Source of the DNA: Streptomyces albiflavescens
GTDB lineage: Bacteria > Actinomycetota > Actinomycetes > Streptomycetales > Streptomycetaceae
Length of the DNA stretch: 64,000 nt
Direction of reading: 5' to 3'
Assembly: GCF_014645835.1 (NCBI RefSeq)
Contig: NZ_BMMM01000005.1
Coordinates: 365,733-429,732, forward strand
Of this stretch, positions 34,430-43,843 are shown one piece after another. The stretch's first letter is position 1, and each line of letters begins with the position of its first letter. Under the pieces are notes generated by a model. It ran no database searches, was not told the DNA's origin, and saw only the letters and a list, made by a program, of their open reading frames with translations. The position numbers and the translations under genes are program-made.

Positions 34430-34924
34430 ATGCGTATACGCACTGCCCTGGCTACCGCAGCCGCTGCCGGGACGCTCGCTGTCATTGCCGCTGCCCCGGC
34501 GCAGGCCACCGAGTACTCTTCCGCGCTGAAGATCAAGGGCGTCCAGTACGACGCGCCCGGCCGGGACTCCAACAACTGCTCCACCGGCAACACCAAGGAC
34601 GAGTACCTGACGATCAAGAACTACTCGGCCGGCACAACCGTCAACTTGAAGGGCTACGTCGTCAAGGACGCCGCCGGGAACAAGTTCACCTTCCCCGCGA
34701 ACCACTACCTCCAGCCCGGCGACTACATCAAGCTCCGCGGCGGCCGCGGCACCGACTCCGACGCCCACAACGTCGTCTACCGCCAGAACTGCAACTTCAT
34801 CTGGAACAACGACAAGGACACCATCTACCTCTACAAGTCCTCCGGTGCCCGCGCCGACGTCCACTCGTACACCAAATCGGGCAACGACCCTGACGGCAAC
34901 GGCTACATCACCTATCACGGCTGA
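34430..34924 (+). CDS. Secreted lamin-tail-domain (LTD) protein
   Basis: 164 residues. A Sec signal peptide (MRIRTALATAAAAGTLAVIA, AAPAQA) with cleavage after about residue 26 is followed by one LTD domain. Its features are SALKIKGVQYDAPGRDSNNC, DEYLTIKNYSAGTTVNLKGY, the strand VVKDAAGNKFTFPA and LQPGDYIKLRGGRG, ending with HSYTKSGNDPDGNGYITYHG. Two cysteines (NNCSTG, RQNCNF) probably form a disulfide. LTD domains often help surface nucleases or adhesins bind; a single-domain secreted form has no known job. Confidence 0.88.
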   Translation: MRIRTALATAAAAGTLAVIAAAPAQATEYSSALKIKGVQYDAPGRDSNNCSTGNTKDEYLTIKNYSAGTTVNLKGYVVKDAAGNKFTFPANHYLQPGDYIKLRGGRGTDSDAHNVVYRQNCNFIWNNDKDTIYLYKSSGARADVHSYTKSGNDPDGNGYITYHG

Positions 34925-34960
34925 CCTGGCCTCCACGGGCGGTCACTGACGGCGGAGCCC

Positions 34961-34995
34961 CGCAACGCGCTGGCCGGGATGGACAGCGCGTTGCG
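34961..34995 (+). terminator. Terminator of the LTD-protein gene
   Basis: CGCAACGCGCTG pairs perfectly with CAGCGCGTTGCG around an 11-nt loop, starting 36 nt after the stop codon. Confidence 0.85.
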
Positions 34996-35579
34996 CCGCC
35001 AAGCCCCGTTCGTCAGCACGAGGATGCCGACAACGGGCAAGGCTGCCAGGGCGATCACAAAGGTGAGCCTCGACGCGCAGCCCGCCGGTAGGGCTCTTGT
35101 TCACCGTATCCAGCGGGGCGTTCCTGGTCCCCCGGCTCAAAGCGGTCGCGCGCGCCTTGTATGCAACAGACGCATAGGCGGTGGAACCGTCCACACCACC
35201 GGAGCCGCGGCGAAGGGATCGGCGGCGTACGCCACTTGAGAGGAGCTGCGCTTGAGCGCAGTGACGGTCTTCTCGACACCCGCTCGGCTCCCTGAAGCAA
35301 GGCCTCAGAGCGTCCATGGCAACTCCCCTGCCCTCGAAGGGGCCTTGGTCATCCGTGACAGCAGCCGGAACCCCGCTCGGGCGGGGTTGGACCGAGCGGC
35401 AAGGCCGGCGCACGCTCGCCCCCGGGCTCAACGATGTACCCGATCTGCTCTGTGCCATGGGCGGTGACCATCGCCGGGTCACCGCAGCTGAGCAGTACGC
35501 GAGCCCATCCGCGGCCCCACCCCGAGCCGACACCGAAAGCGCGGGCGGCAGCGCTATCGGCCGGTGGGGCCGGGCCGTC
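34996..35579 (-). other. Decayed coding remnants, no intact gene
   Basis: The minus strand holds two broken pieces. One reads LTFVIALAALPVVGILVLTN (about 35070-34980), a membrane helix that runs into the terminator at 34961-34995. The other reads RVLLSCGDPAMVTAHGTEQI and GYIVEPGGERAPALPLGPTP, ending at a stop near 35349. Neither has a start or a recognisable family. Confidence 0.4.
35369..35388. terminator. Candidate terminator beyond senR
   Basis: AACCCCGC and GCGGGGTT form a perfect 8-bp stem with a 4-nt loop, about 190 nt after the senR stop. It could also end the unidentified fragment at 35349. Confidence 0.45.
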
Positions 35580-36230
35580 TCACGGCAGCAGGCGCTTTTC
35601 CTTCGCCACCGCCACCGCGCCCGCCCGCGTGTCGACGCCGAGCTTGTCGTAGATCCGTCCGAGATGGGTCTTCACCGTCGCCTCACTGATGAACAGGGCT
35701 TTCGCGATCTCGCGGTTGCCGAGGCCCTGCGCGAGCTGCGCGAGGATGTCGCGCTCGCGGTCGGTGAGAGTGGGACGTGGGCTGCGCAGGTTGGCCATCA
35801 CGCGGCTGGCGACCGGGGCCGAGAGCGTCGTGCGGCCCTGTGCGGCGGCATGGATCGCGGCGAACAGTTCCTCCGGTCGCTCGGCCTTCAGCAGGTAACC
35901 GGTCGCGCCCGCCTCGATGGCGCGCGTGATATCGGCGTCGGTGTCGTACGTCGTGAGGACGAGAACGTGCGGAGCGTCGCCGGTGACAGAGGTGAGACGG
36001 CGGGTGGTCTCCACGCCGTCGATGCCGTCACCGAGCTGGAGGTCCATCAGCACCACGTCCGGGTCGAGCTTCGAGGTCAGGGCGAGGGCCTCCTCCCCGG
36101 TGCCCGCCTCGCCGACAACCTCGATACCCGGGGCGCTGTCGAGCAGGGCAAGGAGTCCCGCACGTACGACGGCGTGGTCGTCGCACAGCAGGATGCGGAC
36201 GGGACGGGACTCGTCGGTCGCGCCGGTCAT
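35580..36230 (-). CDS. senR: NarL-type response regulator (SenR-like)
   Basis: 216 residues. The receiver domain starts PVRILLCDDHAVVRAGLLAL, with phospho-acceptor Asp63 in VVLMDLQLGD and Lys in GYLLKAERP. The LuxR HTH reads TDRERDILAQLAQGLGNREI and LFISEATVKTHLGRIYDKLG. It overlaps the sensor kinase gene by 4 nt (ATGA). In S. reticuli, SenR controls the secreted haem-binding protein HbpS and the FurS/catalase-peroxidase genes in response to redox stress. The neighbouring HbpS-like gene is the basis for the name here. Confidence 0.85.
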   Translation of the reverse strand: MTGATDESRPVRILLCDDHAVVRAGLLALLDSAPGIEVVGEAGTGEEALALTSKLDPDVVLMDLQLGDGIDGVETTRRLTSVTGDAPHVLVLTTYDTDADITRAIEAGATGYLLKAERPEELFAAIHAAAQGRTTLSAPVASRVMANLRSPRPTLTDRERDILAQLAQGLGNREIAKALFISEATVKTHLGRIYDKLGVDTRAGAVAVAKEKRLLP

Positions 36231-37510
36231 CGGGGCGGCTCCAGGGGGATCGCGGCGGACAGGACGGCCCCCTCGCCGGGGACGGACTCGATGGTCAGGG
36301 TGCCGCCGAGCTGGCTCGCCCGGGCGCGCATCGCGGGCACCCCGTGGCCGCGGACACCGAACGCGGACGTGGGCAGGTCCGCCGGGGTGAAGCCGCAGCC
36401 GTCGTCGGCGATGTCCAGGACGACCTGGTCCTCGAGGAGCGTGAGGGTGAGCGTGGCCGTACGCGCACCGGAATGCTCCCGTACGTTGGCCAGGGCGCCC
36501 TGGGCGATGCGCAGCAGGGCGGACCGGACCCGCTCCGGCAGCCGGGGCGCGCGGCCGTCGACGTGGACGCGGACGGTGAGCCGGTCACCGGACTCACGGG
36601 CGGCCAGGGCGCGCAGCGCATCGTCGAGAGTACTGCCGCGGGCGAGGTCGGCCGGCGCCAGGTCATGGACAAAACGGCGTGCCTCGGTGAGGTTGTGCTC
36701 GGTGACGGACTCGGCCGTGCGCACATGCGCACGTGCCTTGGCCGGGTCGGAGTCCCACATCCGGTCGGCGGCCTGGAGCAGCATCTGCTGGCTCGACAGT
36801 CCCTGGGCAAGCGTGTCGTGGATCTCCATCGACAGGCGCTGTCGCTCGGCGAGCGTCCCCTCGCGGCGTTCTGAGGCGGCCAGCTCACGGCGGGTGCGGA
36901 TCAGGTCGTCGATGAGGGCGCGCTGACGTGCGGTCTGCCGTTCCATCTGAAGGAAGACGGCGGTGGCGATCGCGGTGACAGCCGGCGGGGCGAGCAGCAG
37001 ATTCGGGTCGAAGCGGCCTGCGAGGCGGAGCTGCGCGGCGACCACGAAGAGCGTCAGGACCATCACCAGCACGAGGGCGGCACGGGTCGGCAGCATGCGC
37101 AGACCCGTGTAGAAGAGCGGTACCGCGCACCAGGCGAAGCTGGGCGCGAGCACCACGAGGACCATCCACACCACGACGACGAGGGCCAGCCTGCCGAGTC
37201 CCAGCGCGGTGGGTCCCCCCGTAGGGCCGTCCGGCGTGGCTTCCCGGTCAAACGGCGCCGCCCAGCGCCCCATCGCACCAGCGGCGCCCGAGGACGGGAT
37301 GACGTAGAGCAGCGCCAGGACGACGGAGAGCGCGATGATCCACGGCGTGCGGGCCTCTCCGGGGTGGCGCAGCAGGAAGCGGGCGAGGGCGCCGCCGAGC
37401 AGAAGGAAGAACGCCACATGCATCACGGCGCCGAGCCAACGGCTGTCCGCGTCGTACGCCCGGTCCGTGCCCGCACCCCTGTCGTACGCCCGTTCCGCGC
37501 CCGCGTGCAT
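36227..37510 (-). CDS. senS: Five-helix sensor histidine kinase (SenS-like)
   Basis: 427 residues from the ATG at 37510, which has AGGAGGT 7 nt upstream; the frame to 37555 covers that site. The N-terminal half has about five membrane helices (AVMHVAFFLLLGGALARFLL, WIIALSVVLALLYVIP, LALVVVVWMVLVVLAPSFAW and two more), with little outside the membrane. The HisKA_3 dimerisation helix reads ERQRLSMEIHDTLAQGLSSQ, the phospho-acceptor being the His in EIHDT. The ATPase has the N-box LANVREHSG and G-boxes DDGCGF and GHGVPAMR. In the known system SenS is regulated by extracellular HbpS, whose gene is divergent here. Confidence 0.87.
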   Translation of the reverse strand: MHAGAERAYDRGAGTDRAYDADSRWLGAVMHVAFFLLLGGALARFLLRHPGEARTPWIIALSVVLALLYVIPSSGAAGAMGRWAAPFDREATPDGPTGGPTALGLGRLALVVVVWMVLVVLAPSFAWCAVPLFYTGLRMLPTRAALVLVMVLTLFVVAAQLRLAGRFDPNLLLAPPAVTAIATAVFLQMERQTARQRALIDDLIRTRRELAASERREGTLAERQRLSMEIHDTLAQGLSSQQMLLQAADRMWDSDPAKARAHVRTAESVTEHNLTEARRFVHDLAPADLARGSTLDDALRALAARESGDRLTVRVHVDGRAPRLPERVRSALLRIAQGALANVREHSGARTATLTLTLLEDQVVLDIADDGCGFTPADLPTSAFGVRGHGVPAMRARASQLGGTLTIESVPGEGAVLSAAIPLEPPR

Positions 37511-37718
37511 GTCGTGCACCTCCTCCACCGCTCCGGTCTGGCCAAACACTCCCATTGTCGCCAGTCACGAGCGCCCCTGGGTCAACCGATCGGATGACCC
37601 GATGGTCGGCCGGTCGGCAGTCAGTCACAAGCCGGAACGCCGACCGGACCGGGCCGCATGCGGGCTCAGGCTTGAGAGCGGAAGAAGCGACCGCCCTCCC
37701 CTACCAGGAGTCGACCTC
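37511..37718. promoter_or_regulatory. Divergent promoter region of senS and hbpS
   Basis: 208 bp separate the two start codons and must carry both promoters. By analogy with the known system a SenR site should lie here. No clear palindrome was found by eye. Confidence 0.5.
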
Positions 37719-38273
37719 ATGAAGAAGCTGTCCCGCCGCGCCCGCATCGCCACCGGCGGTGCCGTGATCGCCGCCGTCACCGCGGCCACGTTCGGCACGG
37801 TGTCCGCCAACGCCTCGTCGTCCGCTCCCACCGCGGCCGCTGCCGTGGCGAACGTGACGAGCAGCAGCACCACCACGTCCACCCACCTGACGGTCGACGC
37901 CGCCGTCGACGCCGCCCAGGCGGCGCTGGACGCCGCCGAGAAGGAGCACCAGAAGGTCACCGTCGCGGTCGTCGACCGCAACGGCAACACCATCGTCACC
38001 CTCCGCGGCGACGGCGCGGGCCCGCAGTCGTACGAGTCCGCGCAGCGCAAGGCGTACACGGCCGTCTCTTGGAACGCACCCACCTCCGAGCTCGCCAAGC
38101 GCCTGGAGCAGACGCCGAACCTGAAGGACATCCCCGGCACGCTGTTCCTCGCGGGCGGTGCGCCCGTCACCGACAAGGGCGCCCCGGTCGCCGGAATCGG
38201 CGTCGCAGGCGCGCCCTCCGGCGAACTGGACGAGAAGTTCGCCGCCGCGGGCGTGGCGGCGCTGCGCCGCTGA
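37719..38273 (+). CDS. hbpS: Secreted haem-binding protein, HbpS/GlcG family
   Basis: 184 residues. A Sec/Tat-like signal (MKKLSRRARIATGGAVIAAV, then TVSANA) is followed by a GlcG/HbpS-like domain (LTVDAAVDAAQAALDAAEKE, VTVAVVDRNGNTIVTLRGDG, YESAQRKAYTAVSWNAPTSE, PGTLFLAGGAPVTDKGAPVA, GIGVAGAPSGELDEKFAAAG). HbpS forms an octamer outside the cell, binds haem and iron, and changes SenS activity under oxidative stress. The divergent SenS/SenR-like genes make this assignment strong. The ATG at 37719 follows CCAGGAG. Confidence 0.88.
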   Translation: MKKLSRRARIATGGAVIAAVTAATFGTVSANASSSAPTAAAAVANVTSSSTTTSTHLTVDAAVDAAQAALDAAEKEHQKVTVAVVDRNGNTIVTLRGDGAGPQSYESAQRKAYTAVSWNAPTSELAKRLEQTPNLKDIPGTLFLAGGAPVTDKGAPVAGIGVAGAPSGELDEKFAAAGVAALRR

Positions 38274-38596
38274 CCTGGTGACGCGGCGGGACCGCCCCGC
38301 CGCGTCCTCGGCCCGTCTTCCCGCACACCATCGCCGCCCTCACCACCGCCAACGCAGCTTCGGGCACAAACGCACCCGCCACCGCGGCCCCAGCACTCCG
38401 CCCGGACCAGGGAGCAGGCACTCGGCTCCAGGCGCTGGTCATAAGCACCAACACGATGCTTGAGCCGCGTCAATGAGAGTCGGCCTCACGGCAACCGGCG
38501 CACTCCTTGCACGGCCGACTCCGAACTTCCACAGCGGCCGCGCGGCTTCGCGCAAAGGCGAGCCCGGGATCATGCCCTCTTTGCATACTGACTGGC
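38274..38596. other. Intergenic, no gene seen
   Basis: About 320 bp without a supported frame. It should hold the end of the hbpS transcript and the promoter of the methyltransferase gene. Confidence 0.5.
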
Positions 38597-39340
38597 ATGG
38601 CCACCTATGACGCGCTCGGCACAACGTATGCCCGGACACGACAGCCTGATTCGCGGATCGCCGCGCAAATCCATGCTGCACTCGGGAACGTCACGGACGT
38701 GATCAACGTCGGAGCGGGCACCGGTTCGTACGAACCACCGCGGACGGTCCTCGCGATCGAGCCCAGCCAGGTCATGATCGCCCAGCGTCCCCAGAGATCC
38801 GCGCCCGCCGTGCAGGCGGTCGCAGAAAACCTCCCACTGCGGGACAACGCCGCCGACGCCGTCATGGCACTGCTGACCGTCCACCACTGGACCGACCTGA
38901 CAGCCGGAATCAGCGAACTGCGCAGGGTTGCCCGCTCCCGCATCGTCATCCTGACCTGGGACCAGCACATCTTCCGCGAACGGTTCTGGCTCGTACGCGA
39001 CTACCTTCCGGAGGCAGCCGCGTTCGACGACGCCCGCGCCATCCCGACCGACCACCTGCTTGACCTGCTCGGCGGGGGGCGCCAGGAACCGGTCTGGGTC
39101 CCCCACGACTGCACGGACGGATTCGGCGCCGCATACTGGCGTCGCCCCCACGCCTACCTCGACCCGCAGGTACGCGCGGGGATTTCCATGCTGGCCCAGA
39201 CCAGCGAGGACACCATCACACCCGGCCTGACTCAACTCGCGGACGACCTGCGGACCAACCGCTGGCATACCCGTCACGCCGAGTTGCTTGCGCTGGAAAC
39301 CATCGACGTTGGTTACCGGCTACTCGTGACCGATCATTGA
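38597..39340 (+). CDS. Class I SAM-dependent methyltransferase
   Basis: 247 residues. MATYDALGTTYARTRQPDSR is the usual start of a Methyltransf_11 protein. The SAM site is VINVGAGTGSYEPP, followed by LAIEPSQVMIAQRP (acidic residue binding the ribose), LPLRDNAADAVMALLTVHHW and LRRVARSRIVILTWDQHIFR. The substrate is unknown. The ATG at 38597 lacks a strong ribosome site, but family homology begins exactly there. Confidence 0.9.
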   Translation: MATYDALGTTYARTRQPDSRIAAQIHAALGNVTDVINVGAGTGSYEPPRTVLAIEPSQVMIAQRPQRSAPAVQAVAENLPLRDNAADAVMALLTVHHWTDLTAGISELRRVARSRIVILTWDQHIFRERFWLVRDYLPEAAAFDDARAIPTDHLLDLLGGGRQEPVWVPHDCTDGFGAAYWRRPHAYLDPQVRAGISMLAQTSEDTITPGLTQLADDLRTNRWHTRHAELLALETIDVGYRLLVTDH

Positions 39341-39402
39341 CCCATGTACGGGGCCCCGGTCGTGGCCGCTGAAGACAAACCATCCGATTCCGTCAGCAGT
39401 TG
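39341..39402. other. Short spacer, no gene seen
   Basis: About 60 bp between the methyltransferase stop and the remnant on the minus strand. Confidence 0.5.
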
Positions 39403-39740
39403 TCAGCCGGTCCGCGTCGGCCCGTTGCTCAGCACGCCGCTCGTGCGGAAGTGCCGATGACTACGGAAGGTCTCCGTGCCCTGGGGACAGAACAGACAAC
39501 ACCTGAGGCATGGCGCCGGGTCGGCGACGAATCGCGGGGCAGCTCGCGACGGGGGAAGGCCGTCGACCAGGGCGAGGGTCTGGGCCGGCGTGACTGAGTG
39601 GCCGCCGTCGGGGTCCGTACCCATGATCGGCAGGTGCACGAGGACGTAGGGTCTTCGGCCGGTCCTCCCCGCTCACGTCGCCTCGCATGAGCACCGCCCG
39701 CACCCCTGTGTACTCCGGATGCGCCAGCAACCCGGGCCCG
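39403..39740 (-). pseudogene. Frameshifted unidentified gene remnant
   Basis: The minus strand reads HPEYTGVRAVLMRGDVSGED in one frame, and after a shift near 39655 PYVLVHLPIMGTDPDGGHSV, TPAQTLALVDGLPPSRAAPR. The two halves look like one protein with a one- or two-base frameshift. The family was not recognised and no start is visible. Confidence 0.4.
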
Positions 39741-39836
39741 GGACGGCCGGCCAAGCAAGGATGCCGACACATGACTCCCCCATCCCGTCGACCGGCACGC
39801 CGGCATCCAGGACGAAAGAAGCGGCAGGGGCCCATC

Positions 39837-40586
39837 CTACTCGTCCGCGACGCGTACGACCGCCAGCGTGATGTTGTCGGGGCCGCCCGCCGCGATGGCG
39901 GCCTTCCCCAGCTCGAAGACCGCCATGCCGTCGTCGTGCTCGCGCATCACCTCATCGAGCACATCCGTTGTCACCGGGTCGGTCAGACCATCGGTGCAGA
40001 TGAGGTAGCGGTCGCCCGACGAGAGGGACGCTGCGCTCACATGGGGGTGGATGGCACGGTAGCCGGAGGTACCGCCCAGGCACTGGGTCACGAGGAACGT
40101 GGTGCGCTGCCCGGGTTCGAGCCGAGGGCTGTCGTCGACGCTCACCTGACGCAGCCCGTCGCGGGGGGCCGCGAAGACCCGGCTGTCGCCCACGTTGAAC
40201 ACCAGCAGCGAGCCGGGCTGTACGACGACGCCGGCGACCGTCGTCCCCATGGTGACGGGCCCGTTTCCCTCGTCGCCGCCGGCAGCCTCGTACACGGCAC
40301 GGTTGCAGGCACTCAAGGCGTCACGGACGGCCTCCTCGCTACTCAGGGCGGGACCGATCGACGCGATCCGGCGCACGACCAGGGCGCTGGCCACGTCCCC
40401 GCCGGGCTGCCCGCCGAGACCGTCGGCGACGGCGACGACGAGAGGCGTCCCGAGCGGGAAGACCAGGGTCTGCGGATTCGCAGTCACGGCGGCGCACAGA
40501 ATCCACGGCCCGATGACGAGACTGTCCTCGTTCCGTTCGCGGCGCAGCCCGGGATGGCTGAGCGCACTCACAACGACGTACGGCAT
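39837..40586 (-). CDS. PP2C-family Ser/Thr protein phosphatase
   Basis: 249 residues. Metal-binding motifs are in order: LRRERNEDSLVIGP (RNED), VAVADGLGGQPGGDVASALV (DGLGG), LLVFNVGDSRVF (GDSR), YLICTDGLTDPV (TDGLTD) and AAGGPDNITLAVVR (PDNIT). It removes phosphate from Ser/Thr using Mn2+ or Mg2+ and would oppose Hanks-type kinases such as those at 11061 and 50318. The ATG at 40586 begins the family homology (MPYVVVSALSHPGLRRERNE); an in-frame GTG at 40616 is possible. No partner gene is adjacent. Confidence 0.93.
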   Translation of the reverse strand: MPYVVVSALSHPGLRRERNEDSLVIGPWILCAAVTANPQTLVFPLGTPLVVAVADGLGGQPGGDVASALVVRRIASIGPALSSEEAVRDALSACNRAVYEAAGGDEGNGPVTMGTTVAGVVVQPGSLLVFNVGDSRVFAAPRDGLRQVSVDDSPRLEPGQRTTFLVTQCLGGTSGYRAIHPHVSAASLSSGDRYLICTDGLTDPVTTDVLDEVMREHDDGMAVFELGKAAIAAGGPDNITLAVVRVADE

Positions 40587-40616
40587 GGAGTGCCACCGCC
40601 TTCCCGCACCGGGCAC

Positions 40617-40928
40617 ACCGCCAGAGGCCGGGCTTCCGCTCCAAGTCTAGGAACGGCGGCACCGGGCCCACCAGTGCAGTTGTCCAGCAGGGGCCGTCCA
40701 CGGGCTCGGCGCGTACTGAGAGTCGGATCTCTTGTGGTGCGTATGTCGGACGCTGCGGTGCACGGCCGGGTTCCGTGCGACAGCAGCCCTCAGGTACGAC
40801 TCTCGGCGCGCCACTCGGCAGGCGCGGGCTCTCCCCGGGGCCACCTGTTTCACACGAAGTACGGCCTGCTCGTCACCGCGGCGACGGTGACCAGCCGGTA
40901 CCCACATCACTGCCAGGGATCAAAAGAG
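40617..40928. other. Intergenic, no gene seen
   Basis: About 310 bp between the phosphatase start and the NACHT gene stop. It has only short frames and no clear hairpin. Confidence 0.5.
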
Positions 40929-43775
40929 CTACTGAGTTCGCCGGTCCGGGAAGGCGTCGCTAATCCCCCCGATGTGGGTCAGGGCCTCGGTGGCGTGCTC
41001 GCGAATACCGCCCATTGTGGGGTCGGCGGCGAGGGCAGCGAGCAGGGCGGCTCCCTCTTCGGCGTGCCCGGCCAGTCGGTACAGGATCCAAGCGGCTTTC
41101 ACGCGATGGAAGGGTTCCATACGGGTGTTGGCGGTGAAGCGAGTGAGCACTTCGGCGGCGCGTCCGTGATCGAGGTTGGCCAGGTAAATGGCGGCAGTCA
41201 GGCGGTCGAAGCTCCCTCCGGTGGAGGCGAGGCGGGCGAGGAGTGCGACCCCCTCCTCCCGGTGACCGTCCATCCGCGCCAAGGCCCTGGCCGTCTCCGC
41301 GTCGTGGAAGTGGGCCAGCAGCCCGGCGGCACGTTCGTCTCCGAGAAGGGCCAGGGCCAGGGCTGCGTCCCGGCGTACTCCGCCGAGAGAGGCGTTCGCA
41401 GCAAGATCCGCCAGCAGCCCGGCCGCACGCTCGTCACCCAGCTTCGCCCGAGCCCAGGCGGCACTCACGCGCTCGATGCCACGCCCGGCGGAGGCGAGGC
41501 GGGCGAGGAGTGCGGTCCCCTCCTCCTGGTGACCGTCCATTCCGGCCAGGCGCAGGGCGGCCGTCGCGCGCTGGAAGGGATTCACGGTGGTGCTGACTGC
41601 GAGGAGGGCAAGCAGTCTGACCGCGCGTCCGTCACCGAGAGCGGCCAGGGCCCTTGCCGCCGTGACTCGCTGCTTGCTCTCCCAAGAGGTGTCAGTGACG
41701 AAGCGGGCCAGCAGGTCAGTGCCTTCCTTCCGATGACCGTTCATCGTGGCGAGGGCGAGAGCGGCTTGCAGGCGGGCATCGCGCACAGTGCCGTCGTGGG
41801 CGAGGTCGGCGAGTAGTCCTGCCGCACGTTCGTCGCCAAGCTTGGCCAGAGCGAAGGCCGCCCTCACACGGGCGATGCCCACGTCCCAGCGGTGCTGGTA
41901 GCCGTGCAGGCGCTGGGGATGGTCCATCAGCGCGTCCCGCAGAGTGGTGTCGCCCGCGAGACGGGCAAGGAGCTCCACCCCCTGCTCCCGGTGGCCGTAC
42001 ATCCCGGCCAGAGTCCGAGCGGCCCCCGCGCGGGCGTTGGGGTCGAGCAGGGTGTCACCGTCGGCGAATCGCGCGAGCTGACGTGCGGTGTCCTCCGGAG
42101 GAAGCACGGTCCTCAGCTGTATCTGCTTCAGGAGGAACGAGTAGGCGGGTTCCCGTCCGCGACGTGAGAGGTGCTCCAGGGCTCGGATCGTGTCGGCCCT
42201 CACGTGGTCGTCGGGCGTGAGGAGTCCGTCGAGCAGGAAGCCGAGGTAGGACGGGTCCAGGCCCGGTGGCACCCAGTAACCGCTCTCGGGCGCGTGAAGA
42301 CGGGGGAACAGGCGATGGAGCAGCTGGGTGCGCGCGTCTTCGTCGCGGGTGGCATGGCGGGCGGCGTGGTACTCGAGGAGGGTCTGGTGGAAGAAGTCGA
42401 AGTCACCCGCGCGTTCGGCCAACAGCCCGGTGGGACGCAGGAGATCGCTCAGGAAGGCGTTCCACAGCGGTCCCTTGATCTTGTCCGGGCGCCGGACGGA
42501 CAGGTGGCTGGCCAGGATCTCGACGGTCGGGGCCGTGTTCCCGTTGATCCTCTCGTGGGCCAGGTGGTCGATCAGCTCAGCCAGCTGATTGCGGACCAGT
42601 TGAGCGGCGTGCTCGGCGGCCTGGCTGTCCCGGGGGATCTGGTGACGGTCCTTCAGGGCAAGGATCACCTCCGTATGAGTCTTCGCGATGCTCTTGTGGG
42701 TGTTCTGCTCGTAGAGCAGCTCCACGAACGACCGGTAGGCACCGGTGCGACCCTCGGGGAGGGGTTTGGAGGGGTCGGCCGCGTAGAGCTGGCACAGCAT
42801 GGAGGCGATCAGAGGGGTGCGGGCCAAGTCATCGAGGCAGGAGCGTTTGAGTTCGCTCGTGAATGCCGAGGTGTGCTGGTCCGCGCCGGGCAGATCGCGG
42901 AAGCATTTCGTGGCGTACTCGTGCAGTTCGGGAGGGCTGAAGGGACGCAGCTCAAGACGGGAGACGGAGGGACCCAGCCGGTCGAGTTCCCTGCCCGGCA
43001 GTGGTCGGGTCGCCACGATGAACCGATACAGCAGGGGCTCGGTTTCGGCCTCTCGGGCCAGTCGTTCCAGCAGGGCGACACGGGTGGCGAGGTTGGGGAC
43101 CTCGTCGAGGCCGTCGACCATCACCAGCCAGGGCGCCAGTGGAGAGGGGCAGCGGCGGAAGAAGTCCTCCGGCAGCGCTTCGCGGAGCCCGAAGGGGCCG
43201 AGTTCTTCCGTCACGGCAGTTGCCAGGGCCTGGGCCAGGAGGGCGGTGCCGACAAGGGAGGTGGCGCGGATCAGAACAGGAACTGCCGGGCGGCGTTGGT
43301 CGCGTTGCTCCTCGCTTCCTTGGCCGCTTCCTGTGTTGCTTCCTCGGTCGCTTCCCTCGTCGCGCAGCCATTGGTTGGCCGAGTCGGCCAGATGGCGCCG
43401 CAGTAGGGTCGATTTGCCGCCGCCTGCGCCGGCCAGTAGTACCCGGACCCGGCTGTCGCCCGCGAAGATGCTCTCAGCGGGCACCGGTTGCGTTGACCAG
43501 CCGTACTGGGCCGACGAGTGGGCATCGGACTCCAAATCGGCGGTGGCGATGGCGCGTTGGGGACAGGCCTGGGCCTGTTGGTGTACGTAGAGCTCGGTCA
43601 GTGGTGGCGAGGAAGCGGCATCGGTGAGGCCGGGGTAGGGATGGTGATCGGCGGCGCGCACAGCAGCTTGCAGATAGGAACCCAGCCGGGCGTCGGGGGC
43701 GAAGGCACGATCATCAGGAGCGGCGGCCGTCGGCGCGGCGTAATAGGTGACCTGGTCGGCGTGGCCTACCGCCAA
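40929..43775 (-). CDS. NACHT NTPase with C-terminal HEAT repeats (bacterial NLR-like)
   Basis: About 948 residues. Residues 1-105 form a short N-terminal region (HPYPGLTDAASSPPLTELYV). The NACHT ATPase follows: Walker A LLAGAGGGKSTLLRRHL (Lys121), Walker B WLVMVDGLDEVP (Asp221), sensor RFIVATRPLPGRELDRL and a winged-helix region (DLARTPLIASMLCQLYA, FDFFHQTLLEYHAARHAT). From about 560 to 948 at least eight HEAT-like repeats occur with the core MDGHxEEGxxLLARLA and AWARAKLGDERAAGLLADLA. The TTG at 43775 touches its ribosome-like GGAGGG; the frame stays open upstream into the preceding gene, so an earlier non-ATG start or translational coupling is likely. Probably a stress or phage sensor in the STAND class. 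Confidence 0.85.
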   Translation of the reverse strand: MAVGHADQVTYYAAPTAAAPDDRAFAPDARLGSYLQAAVRAADHHPYPGLTDAASSPPLTELYVHQQAQACPQRAIATADLESDAHSSAQYGWSTQPVPAESIFAGDSRVRVLLAGAGGGKSTLLRRHLADSANQWLRDEGSDRGSNTGSGQGSEEQRDQRRPAVPVLIRATSLVGTALLAQALATAVTEELGPFGLREALPEDFFRRCPSPLAPWLVMVDGLDEVPNLATRVALLERLAREAETEPLLYRFIVATRPLPGRELDRLGPSVSRLELRPFSPPELHEYATKCFRDLPGADQHTSAFTSELKRSCLDDLARTPLIASMLCQLYAADPSKPLPEGRTGAYRSFVELLYEQNTHKSIAKTHTEVILALKDRHQIPRDSQAAEHAAQLVRNQLAELIDHLAHERINGNTAPTVEILASHLSVRRPDKIKGPLWNAFLSDLLRPTGLLAERAGDFDFFHQTLLEYHAARHATRDEDARTQLLHRLFPRLHAPESGYWVPPGLDPSYLGFLLDGLLTPDDHVRADTIRALEHLSRRGREPAYSFLLKQIQLRTVLPPEDTARQLARFADGDTLLDPNARAGAARTLAGMYGHREQGVELLARLAGDTTLRDALMDHPQRLHGYQHRWDVGIARVRAAFALAKLGDERAAGLLADLAHDGTVRDARLQAALALATMNGHRKEGTDLLARFVTDTSWESKQRVTAARALAALGDGRAVRLLALLAVSTTVNPFQRATAALRLAGMDGHQEEGTALLARLASAGRGIERVSAAWARAKLGDERAAGLLADLAANASLGGVRRDAALALALLGDERAAGLLAHFHDAETARALARMDGHREEGVALLARLASTGGSFDRLTAAIYLANLDHGRAAEVLTRFTANTRMEPFHRVKAAWILYRLAGHAEEGAALLAALAADPTMGGIREHATEALTHIGGISDAFPDRRTQ

Positions 43776-43843
43776 CCCTCCGTCGAAAGCGGCAATGACC
43801 GTATGGGCGGTGGTGGGCAGGGCTTGCGCGGCGCCGGGTTCGC

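Noticed and set aside
35316..36926. A 536-codon plus-strand frame over the senR-senS genes
   Set aside because: It is antisense to two clear genes and reads as Arg/Ala/Ser-rich noise.
40110..40130. GGTTCGAGCC as a tRNA T-arm
   Set aside because: It lies inside the phosphatase coding sequence, with no acceptor stem or anticodon arm at the right distance.
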